Of a stretch of 64,000 nucleotides of DNA, positions 58,590 through 64,000 are shown piece after piece (position 1 is the first letter of the stretch; every line of letters begins with the position of its first letter). The notes under the pieces were generated by a model. That model saw only the letters and a program-made list of their open reading frames with translations, was not told the origin of the DNA and did not search any database. A program made the translations under genes and the position numbers. Source of the DNA: Kitasatospora gansuensis (lineage in GTDB: Bacteria; Actinomycetota; Actinomycetes; Streptomycetales; Streptomycetaceae); NCBI RefSeq assembly GCF_014203705.1, contig NZ_JACHJR010000001.1, positions 5,642,001-5,706,000 on the forward strand, written 5' to 3'.

Positions 58590-58937
58590 ATGACCGTCGC
58601 CGCCCTCGGCTCCCTCAACTTCTCGATCATCGAGATGCGCTGCCCCGAGAGCCACATCGACGCCGTCATCAACACCCTCAACGACACCGACCCCACCCCC
58701 GCCGTCATCAACAACGCCTTCAACATGGTCGCCACCGCCAGCACCGTCGCCTGGGTGATGCGCCACGCCGACAGCCAGGCCCTCACCTACCACCAGTTCC
58801 ACGACCTGGTCCGCGCCCGCTACTTCGGCGACCTCTTCCGCCACGCCATCTCGATCGGCGCCGACTTCGACCAGATCGCCGACCTCGCCGAGCGAATCAC
58901 CTCCGCGCTCGCCGAGGACCCGCAGCTCAACTCCTGA
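58590..58937 (+). CDS. Three-member paralogue family, member 1
   Basis: The 115 residues include NFSIIEMRCPESHIDAVINT, VAWVMRHADSQALTYHQFHD and LVRARYFGDLFRHAISIGAD, ending EDPQLNS. Genes 59494 and 59911 share the pattern Q-[FY]-(R/H)-x-L-(V/I)-R ... H-A-I and the ending. The helical fold is unknown to me. ACCCGGAGG precedes the ATG. Confidence 0.75.
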   Translation: MTVAALGSLNFSIIEMRCPESHIDAVINTLNDTDPTPAVINNAFNMVATASTVAWVMRHADSQALTYHQFHDLVRARYFGDLFRHAISIGADFDQIADLAERITSALAEDPQLNS

Positions 58938-58992
58938 CCCTCCCCGACCGCCCGGCCCGGCCGGACCGCGCCCACCCTGAAACGAGACCGCG

Positions 58993-59433
58993 ATGCCCGA
59001 CACCCGAACCGACCAGCCGGCTAGCCAACTCGACACCGGCGCAACCGACTTCGACCTCCAGGACCTGGCCGACGCCACCGCGAAGGCCCTCGGCCCTCAG
59101 TGGCGCGCCGAACGCCTCACCGAGGAGCTGGGCACGGCCCTCGGCCTCAACGAGGAACTTCCCGCGATCCGCCACAGCGACGGCTTCGCCGTCACCTTCG
59201 AGGGCCTGCCCCCCGACTACGTCACCGACATCGAACCGGTCGTCCTGGCCGCGAGCGTCCACGACGACCTGTCCGTCCCCAGCGCCCTCTTGGAACCCGC
59301 CCACGGCATCTCCCTCGCGGACTGCGCCGCGCAGACGGCGACTGCGGTGCGGGCCCTGCGCGCACAGCACCCGGCACGCCTGGAGCGAGGCGCCACCGAC
59401 GGCGACCCGACCCTGTTCGGCACGAACACCTAG
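58993..59433 (+). CDS. Unknown phage protein
   Basis: In this 146-residue protein a helix-rich N-terminus (FDLQDLADATAKALGPQWRA) is followed by a beta segment (PPDYVTDIEPVVLAASVHDD). No family is recognised. It lies between two members of the three-gene paralogue family. The ATG has AACGAGA upstream. Confidence 0.65.
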   Translation: MPDTRTDQPASQLDTGATDFDLQDLADATAKALGPQWRAERLTEELGTALGLNEELPAIRHSDGFAVTFEGLPPDYVTDIEPVVLAASVHDDLSVPSALLEPAHGISLADCAAQTATAVRALRAQHPARLERGATDGDPTLFGTNT

Positions 59434-59493
59434 ACCGCCCAGTCCACTTCACCGACACACCATCCCGACCCCGCACACCGACAGGAGCACACC

Positions 59494-59844
59494 ATGAGCG
59501 TTGAGATCGGCCCCGACCTCTCCGTCTGCATCGCCGAGATCCGCGGCCCCAAGCACCACCTCCTCGACATCCTCAACATCATCAACTCCGCCGACTGCAT
59601 CAGCGCGGGCATCATCGCCAACGGCTTCGCCATGGTCGAGCACGCCATCTCCGTGGGCTGGGGGATCCGGCCTGACGGCTTCCACGCGCTGACGTTCAAG
59701 CAGTTCCACGAGCTCGTCCGCCACCGCTACTACACCGACCTGTACTGGCACGCCATCGAGATCAAGGCCGACTACGACCGGATCGGCGGGGTCGTCACGG
59801 ACATCACGGTCGCACTCCTCAACGACCCGCAGCTCAACTCCTGA
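59494..59844 (+). CDS. Three-member paralogue family, member 2
   Basis: The 116 residues include DLSVCIAEIRGPKHHLLDIL, ISVGWGIRPDGFHALTFKQF and HELVRHRYYTDLYWHAIEIK, ending NDPQLNS. It is the closest relative of member 1, from the first strand to the identical final PQLNS. ACAGGAGC is upstream. Confidence 0.75.
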   Translation: MSVEIGPDLSVCIAEIRGPKHHLLDILNIINSADCISAGIIANGFAMVEHAISVGWGIRPDGFHALTFKQFHELVRHRYYTDLYWHAIEIKADYDRIGGVVTDITVALLNDPQLNS

Positions 59845-59860
59845 AACCTCACTCCTCCCA

Positions 59861-59884
59861 GCCCGGCCGCTCCGGCGGCCGGGC
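59861..59884 (+). terminator. Perfect 10-bp hairpin
   Basis: GCCCGGCCGC and GCGGCCGGGC flank TCCG, 17 bp after the stop. Confidence 0.7.
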
Positions 59885-59910
59885 CCCCTTCCGAAGGAAC
59901 ACGCCCCGTC

Positions 59911-60264
59911 ATGACCCACACCCCGAGCCCCGACCCGTCCGCCCCGCTCCGCGACCAGCTCGCCTACGTGCCCGAGCACCACCTGCCCGCCGTCGTCTCC
60001 CAGGTCGTCGGCCACAGCCTGCCCCCTGCCGAGGTCCAGGCCGCCGGCGCCCTGGTCGATCACGCCATCACCGTCGCCTGGGCCAACCGCCTCCCCGGCC
60101 ACTACCGCCTCGACCTCGGCCAGTACCGGCACCTCATCCGCCACTTCCACTACGCCGAGCTGTTCCACGCGGCCATCCACCAGCACGGCGACCTGCGCAA
60201 CGTCGCCGCCCTGGCGGCCCTCGCCTCGACCTGCGTCCTCAATAGCAGCGACCTGCACCACTGA
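59911..60264 (+). CDS. Three-member paralogue family, member 3
   Basis: The 117-residue protein keeps the family core (ITVAWANRLPGHYRLDLGQY, RHLIRHFHYAELFHAAIHQH) but is His-rich and has a different N-terminus (YVPEHHLPAVVSQVVGHSLP). It is the most diverged member. GAAGGAA precedes the ATG. Confidence 0.7.
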   Translation: MTHTPSPDPSAPLRDQLAYVPEHHLPAVVSQVVGHSLPPAEVQAAGALVDHAITVAWANRLPGHYRLDLGQYRHLIRHFHYAELFHAAIHQHGDLRNVAALAALASTCVLNSSDLHH

Positions 60265-60284
60265 GCATCGGACCGGAGACGCCC

Positions 60285-60941
60285 ATGAACACCCCAGCGC
60301 CGAACGTGCCCCAAGCGGTGGTCAGCACCCTGGCCTCGGTCACCAACATCGCCGCAGCCAGCTCGATCCTGTGCGGAACGCCGGGGCGGGTCGACCTCGT
60401 CATCGACCGGAACTCCCTGACGGGTGGCACCCATGTCCTCGGCTATGCCGACGGTCGGCTCCTCGCCCGGGAGCGTGTTCCGTTCAACCCCGACGAACTC
60501 CGCCTTCACCTCCATGCCCTGGACTCCGGGCCGGTCAGCGCCGAACGGAGCCACACGTGGTTCAAGGCCGTCGAGGAGGCCGCCGCCGACGCGCCGGCGC
60601 CCGTCGCCGAGACGCTCACCGACAGGGCCCGCGCCTACCACCGCCCCCACCGGTGCGAGCACTGCGAAGCCCTGGATCCTCTGCGGGAAGCCCCACGGTG
60701 GGCGGTCATCCTCGACAAGGACTGGGAGATCACGGGCATCACCGCAGGGGACCTGACGGAGGGCGCGAAGCGAGCCGTCCTCGACTCCGGCGGCTTCGCG
60801 TTCGTGATCAACGCCTACTCCATCCCCTCGGCCTACGACCGGGCCCTCTCCGTGCTCGACGCCCACCTGGACGGCGACCGGGACCTTAGCGACAACGAGC
60901 TGGTGCTGTCCCTGACGGCCCCCCGCAGGGAGGGCCGGTGA
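60285..60941 (+). CDS. Unknown phage protein with one C-x2-C
   Basis: This 218-residue protein begins with an alpha/beta N-terminus (GRVDLVIDRNSLTGGTHVLG) and has a HRCEHCEALD site at about 125. The C-terminus is RWAVILDKDWEITGITAGDL and NAYSIPSAYDRALSVL. The function is unknown. It overlaps the next gene by 4 bp (GTGA). ACCGGAGACG is upstream. Confidence 0.7.
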   Translation: MNTPAPNVPQAVVSTLASVTNIAAASSILCGTPGRVDLVIDRNSLTGGTHVLGYADGRLLARERVPFNPDELRLHLHALDSGPVSAERSHTWFKAVEEAAADAPAPVAETLTDRARAYHRPHRCEHCEALDPLREAPRWAVILDKDWEITGITAGDLTEGAKRAVLDSGGFAFVINAYSIPSAYDRALSVLDAHLDGDRDLSDNELVLSLTAPRREGR

Positions 60942-61537
60942 GCACGCCCCTGCCCGCCGCGCTGCGTGCCGTGAGCGTCCGCCTCGGCCTCCAGCCGCAC
61001 ATCGAGCGGACCGCCCACGAGACAGTGGACGCCGCAATCGCCGGTGCCTACGGGCACCGCCCGCGCGAGTACCGGGGGCTGACCCCCGGGCAGCACCGCG
61101 AACGCCTCACCACCACGGCGGGCCCGGCCTTCTTCGCCTACACCGCACTCCACCTGAGCGGGGAGTACGGACGGGCCGCCGCCCACCTGCTGCACACCCT
61201 CGACGCCCAGGCGGGCGGAGATGCCGCCCAGCCCGACCGCTCCCCGGAGCCGGCACGCCACCAGTACCGCGTCGGGGCGCCGCGCCGACCCCATGGCGGC
61301 GTCTTCCAGAACGGCCCCGGGCTGGCGGACACCCTGATCGGCCTCCAAGCGGAGATCACCGCCGCCGCCGAGTACCTGAACAGCCTGGAGCACGAGGGCG
61401 CCGACACCGCCACGCTCGCCATCGCCGCCCGCCTCACCGGCGCAGGCACCATCAGCAGCCGGTTCGCCACGGCCATCGCCCGCCACCTCGTCGAGACCGA
61501 GGCGCAGCGCCTGACCGAGGCACCGCCCTCCGGCTGA
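60938..61537 (+). CDS. Unknown helical phage protein
   Basis: The 199 residues are Ala/Arg/Leu/His-rich and helical (IERTAHETVDAAIAGAYGHR, LADTLIGLQAEITAAAEYLN, AARLTGAGTISSRFATAIAR) with a disordered middle. There is no recognised family. The GTG is coupled to the preceding stop. It is the last gene before a terminator. Confidence 0.65.
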   Translation: MSTPLPAALRAVSVRLGLQPHIERTAHETVDAAIAGAYGHRPREYRGLTPGQHRERLTTTAGPAFFAYTALHLSGEYGRAAAHLLHTLDAQAGGDAAQPDRSPEPARHQYRVGAPRRPHGGVFQNGPGLADTLIGLQAEITAAAEYLNSLEHEGADTATLAIAARLTGAGTISSRFATAIARHLVETEAQRLTEAPPSG

Positions 61538-61563
61538 CCCCTCCCTCTCCTGCCATCCCTGCG

Positions 61564-61596
61564 GCCCGGCCGGTCGCCCCCCGTGACCGGCCGGGC
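61564..61596 (+). terminator. 12-bp terminator with short U-tract
   Basis: GCCCGGCCGGTC and GACCGGCCGGGC flank a 9-base loop, and TTCTTC follows. It is the most classical terminator in the window. Confidence 0.8.
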
Positions 61597-61629
61597 TTCT
61601 TCATGCCCAAAATCCGAGGACAAACCGTC

Positions 61630-62715
61630 ATGAAGCGGACCCAGCAGCTCAACCTCTTCGCCCCGGCCGTCGTGGAGGACGACGAGGACGAATACGACTT
61701 CTTCCAGCCGAGGGACGAGCCCCGCCCGCGCCCGATGCGGACGCCGCCGGCGGCCCCCGCAGTCGCGAGCACGCCCAAGCCCGTCACGAAGCCCGCCCCC
61801 AAGCGGGCGACCCGCCGGTTCCCCGTACCCCGAGGCACCAGCCCGCACGACGCGGCCCGCCGCATGGCCGAGGCCGTTGCCGACGCCTGGCACCGCCACC
61901 ACGGCGGCAGCCGGATGGAGATACCCGTCGGCGCGGTCGCGGCCCTGGCGCTGTGGCCGATCAAGGGCGAGGACGCGCACCTGCAGACCGACTGGATACT
62001 CGGCCTGGACGCCAAGGACCTCCTCCAGCTGATGCGCGAGAGCTGGTCCTACTGGTGGCTGCGCCGTCCCGACCTGGTGAACCGGGCCCTGCCGATCTAC
62101 ACCTGGATGGAGGAGTCGCTGAGCGACCACGAGTTGGCTTGCGTCAAGGCGGTCGCCCACGCCGCGATCACCAACAGTCTGCTGGAGCTCACTGGCTCCA
62201 TGGACCCCTACGACCTCGCCGAGTGCGACCTGATGTCCTGGATGATCACCGGACTGCGCAGCCACGGCGCCCGCGAAGGGCTGGGGGAGTACCACACCCC
62301 GCCCGAGGTCTGTGAGCTGATGGCGCGGATGCAGCTCGGGGACTGCTCCCAGATCGAGCCCGGGTTCAGCATCTGCGACCCGTCCGCCGGCACCGGAGGG
62401 CTGGTGCGCGCCGCCGCCCAGCTGATGCGGGAGCACCGGATCGACCCCCGGACGTGCCGCTGGCACCTGTGTGACATCGACCCGATCGCCGCCGCCGGGG
62501 CCGCGACGAACATGATCCTTTGGGATCTGGGCCCGCGGACCACGGTCTGGTGTGGGGACACGCTCGCGCAGGCGGACACCGAGCGGCTGGCGCTGGAGGA
62601 GAAGGCCGCGATCTTCAAGCACCGGGACGGTGTGGTGCGCGACATGACCATGCTGGCGGCGATCGGCGGGGCCGAGCGGATGGTGGCCGGTGCGGTGGCG
62701 GCGCAGGCCGCCTGA
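61630..62715 (+). CDS. HsdM-like N6-adenine methyltransferase fold lacking the catalytic motif
   Basis: This 361-residue protein has the HsdM-type SAM-binding region: LGEYHTPPEVCELMARMQLG, motif I D250PSAGTGG (FSICDPSAGTGGLV), then CRWHLCDIDPIAAAGAATNM and WCGDTLAQ. Where the family then has (N/D)PP(Y/F), the sequence runs into a helix (TERLALEEKAAIFKHRDG) and stops 43 residues later. It should bind SAM but not methylate adenine in the usual way. The first 120 residues are acidic and Pro-rich. ATG 61630 is favoured by GAGGA; ATG 61603 is in the terminator tail. Confidence 0.75.
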   Translation: MKRTQQLNLFAPAVVEDDEDEYDFFQPRDEPRPRPMRTPPAAPAVASTPKPVTKPAPKRATRRFPVPRGTSPHDAARRMAEAVADAWHRHHGGSRMEIPVGAVAALALWPIKGEDAHLQTDWILGLDAKDLLQLMRESWSYWWLRRPDLVNRALPIYTWMEESLSDHELACVKAVAHAAITNSLLELTGSMDPYDLAECDLMSWMITGLRSHGAREGLGEYHTPPEVCELMARMQLGDCSQIEPGFSICDPSAGTGGLVRAAAQLMREHRIDPRTCRWHLCDIDPIAAAGAATNMILWDLGPRTTVWCGDTLAQADTERLALEEKAAIFKHRDGVVRDMTMLAAIGGAERMVAGAVAAQAA

Positions 62716-62729
62716 CCTGGGAAGGCGAG

Positions 62730-62762
62730 TGGACACCCAGCCCAAAGAGAGTATAGAATCTA
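62730..62762 (+). promoter_or_regulatory. Repeated phage promoter, copy 8
   Basis: TGGACA (62730), 18-bp spacer, TAGAAT (62754-62759). The leader contains AAGGGG ... CCCCTTTCT, a hairpin with a pyrimidine tail that could attenuate this transcript. Confidence 0.85.
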
Positions 62763-62799
62763 AACATAAGCCAAGGGGAACGGGTCGAAGTCGAACCTG

Positions 62800-62831
62800 C
62801 CCCTTTCTGGCCTCAATGAGTATTGAATCTA
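62800..62831 (+). promoter_or_regulatory. Repeated phage promoter, copy 9 (degenerate)
   Basis: GAGTATTGAATCTAA at 62818-62832 is one base off the family -10 motif (TATTGAAT instead of TATAGAAT). No -35 box can be found at the normal distance. It lies 69 bp after copy 8 and may be a decayed duplicate or a site needing an activator. Confidence 0.55.
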
Positions 62832-62884
62832 ATCCAAGTGGGGGTGGGTCGGCGATGGGCCGACCCACCCCGGAGGAGCCAGCC

Positions 62885-63829
62885 GTGATCATCACCGCCA
62901 CCACCCTCGCCATCGCCTTCGACGACCTCGCCAAGATGCTCGACGGCTACTGCCCCGCCCCGCAGCCCGGCGACGACCTGACCGTCCAACGCCTCACCAA
63001 CCCCGCAGGCCGCACCATCAGCGCCCGGACCCGCACCGAGGGAACGACCCTCCAGCTCTGGATCACCGCCCCCCGCACCCCGGCCGCGGCACCGAGCCCC
63101 GACCGGCCGCGCCCGCTCCGCCCCGGCCGCAACTACCACACGGTCCTGAACCTCGTCGGCCTCGACGGCGACCCCGCCCAGACCATCCACGGCGTCCTCA
63201 CCGACAACCTTCTGCCCGTCTTCGACGCCAAGCCCTACTACGTCGGCCACCGTCCCTGGGACGCCGCCGCAGCTGCCACCCGCCGCCCCAACTGGGAGAC
63301 GACCGACGACACCGACGACGAGCCGGGCCAGAACGACGCCGCCGCCGACCTCATCGAGGTCGAGGCCGAGGCCGGCACCGACGCCGCACAGCCGACCCAG
63401 GCGGCACCGTCAGAGCCGACCGGCCCCGCCGAGACCAACACCGACCCGGTCCAGCCGTCCGTCGCCGAGATCACCCAGCCCGCCCGCACGCCGGAGCCGA
63501 CCCCGGCCCCGGCCCCGGCCGTGAAGAAGACCACCCCCGCGAGGAAGGCCGCCCCCGCCAAGAAGGCCACGCCGACGAAGACGGCCTCCGCGAAGAAGCC
63601 TCCGGCCGCCAAGAAGGCCACCCCCGCCAAGAAGGCCACCCCTGCGAAGAAGGCCGCCCCCGCCAAGAAGGCCACCGCCGCGAAGCCGAACCCGGCGCCC
63701 GCCAAGAAGGCCCCGGCCGTGAAGAAGCCCGGCCCGGCCCGGCCGTCGACCCGCGCCACCAAGACAGACACCCCCACCGCCGGCACCCGCCCCCGCAAGT
63801 CCACCGCCAAGACCACCAGCCCGAGCTGA
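62885..63829 (+). CDS. Phage protein with histone-H1-like Lys/Ala/Pro tail
   Basis: This 314-residue protein has a folded N-terminus (about 1-120: ITATTLAIAFDDLAKMLDGY, FDAKPYYVGHRPWDAAAAAT), an acidic middle (about 125-200: TTDDTDDEPGQNDAAADLIE) and a basic tail (about 210-314) of repeated PAKKA/TPAKK units, as in actinomycete HU/histone-like proteins. The tail should bind DNA without sequence preference. The combined acidic and basic regions could form a condensate or protect DNA. The GTG has CGGAGGAG upstream. Confidence 0.75.
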   Translation: MIITATTLAIAFDDLAKMLDGYCPAPQPGDDLTVQRLTNPAGRTISARTRTEGTTLQLWITAPRTPAAAPSPDRPRPLRPGRNYHTVLNLVGLDGDPAQTIHGVLTDNLLPVFDAKPYYVGHRPWDAAAAATRRPNWETTDDTDDEPGQNDAAADLIEVEAEAGTDAAQPTQAAPSEPTGPAETNTDPVQPSVAEITQPARTPEPTPAPAPAVKKTTPARKAAPAKKATPTKTASAKKPPAAKKATPAKKATPAKKAAPAKKATAAKPNPAPAKKAPAVKKPGPARPSTRATKTDTPTAGTRPRKSTAKTTSPS

Positions 63830-63859
63830 CCGCCAGCCAACCCGCCGAAGGAGCCGACC

Positions 63860-64000
63860 GTGGCCCGCCTGCTGGCCGACGCCAACCCCGACTACCGCCG
63901 CAAGTGCCGCTCCGCCCAACGCGGCTGCACCTGCTACCGCTACGCCGGCACCAGCACCGCCACGAAGAAGCTCCGACGCCGAGCACAGCGACACACCGAG
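63860..64000 (+). CDS. Start of a basic Cys-containing protein (runs off right edge)
   Basis: The first 47 residues are visible: VARLLADANPDYRRKCRSAQ followed by RGCTCYRYAG and a basic KKLRRRAQRHTE. GAAGGAG precedes the GTG. The early C...C-x-C could bind metal. The phage-type gene series evidently continues past the window. Confidence 0.6.
   Translation, partial: MARLLADANPDYRRKCRSAQRGCTCYRYAGTSTATKKLRRRAQRHTE

Noticed and set aside
63520..63720. Repetitive DNA resembling a CRISPR or tandem-repeat array
   Set aside because: The repeats are short in-frame codons for Pro/Ala/Lys units in the histone-like tail, with no unique spacers or Cas genes. The Cas4-like protein at 43628 is a phage recombination nuclease, not part of a CRISPR locus.
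22878..64000. Pure tailocin interpretation of the right block
   Set aside because: The presence of recombination, replication and methylation genes and an origin-like region argues for a phage replicon. A tailocin would keep only tail, lysis and regulatory genes. The missing head module is therefore reported as an open question.
1..64000. tRNA or rRNA genes, or insertion sequences
   Set aside because: I found no cloverleaf with a recognisable T-arm, no rRNA-like sequence and no transposase with terminal inverted repeats. The search was by eye, so a degenerate tRNA could have been missed.

Overview
The DNA is very GC-rich, coding regions have almost exclusively G/C in third codon positions, GTG and TTG starts are common, and genes are packed with 1-4 bp stop/start overlaps. 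Together with a WhiB-like protein, an XRE/TPR regulator and an RsbW-like ATPase, this points to a Streptomyces- or Kitasatospora-like actinomycete. The window has two unrelated parts: a chromosomal, biosynthesis-like block (about 1-22,880) and a siphovirus-type prophage or phage-derived element (about 23,000 to the right edge and beyond).

Left block. A divergent regulatory pair (minus: XRE/TPR regulator followed by a phosphotransferase cut by the left edge; plus: RsbW-like ATPase) precedes a tightly coupled plus-strand series: B12-type radical SAM enzyme, aldo/keto reductase, thymidylate-kinase-like kinase, DegT/StrS PLP aminotransferase, formyltransferase with a novel N-terminal half, cupin dioxygenase-like protein and an EEP-fold phosphoesterase. 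A convergent nucleotidyltransferase separates these from a second series: double-GerE LuxR-type regulator, small unknown, second EEP protein, TPR protein, PCMT-like methyltransferase, two APH-fold kinases, an unknown protein, a beta-lactamase-fold hydrolase, a fused ABC exporter and a DEDDh exonuclease. I do not recognise this combination as a characterised pathway. The gene types suggest an amino-, formyl- and phosphoryl-bearing small molecule with built-in resistance and export.

Right block. From 23,353 the order is that of a long non-contractile tail: head-tail connector family (two copies plus a third decayed copy beside an antisense HNH gene), tail completion and terminator proteins, major tail protein, tail-assembly chaperones joined by a -1 frameshift site (GGGAAAA, 28,699), a 1388-residue tape measure, distal tail and baseplate/fibre proteins, two consecutive amidase endolysins and a holin. 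No terminase, portal, protease, capsid or integrase gene lies in the window. After two terminators come DNA-transaction genes: HTH protein, Sak4-like RecA ATPase, Cas4-like Fe-S nuclease, a wHTH initiator carrying 23-bp-spaced palindromic iterons inside its own gene (a lambda-O-like origin), C5 cytosine methyltransferase, WhiB-like protein, RuvC-like resolvase, a PP2C phosphatase and an HsdM-like protein without the NPPY/F motif. Between them are many small unknown proteins, several in tandem paralogous sets.

The most distinctive signal is a reiterated promoter cassette in the early region: eight good copies and one weak copy of TGGACA - 17/18 bp - TATAGAATCTA, all on the plus strand between 41.6 and 62.8 kb, most with a dyad over or just upstream of the -35 box, often followed by a G-rich/C-rich leader hairpin, and most sitting directly before a small unknown gene. 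With strong hairpins between nearly all these genes, this looks like a dispersed phage regulon built from one-or-few-gene cassettes that have spread by duplication.
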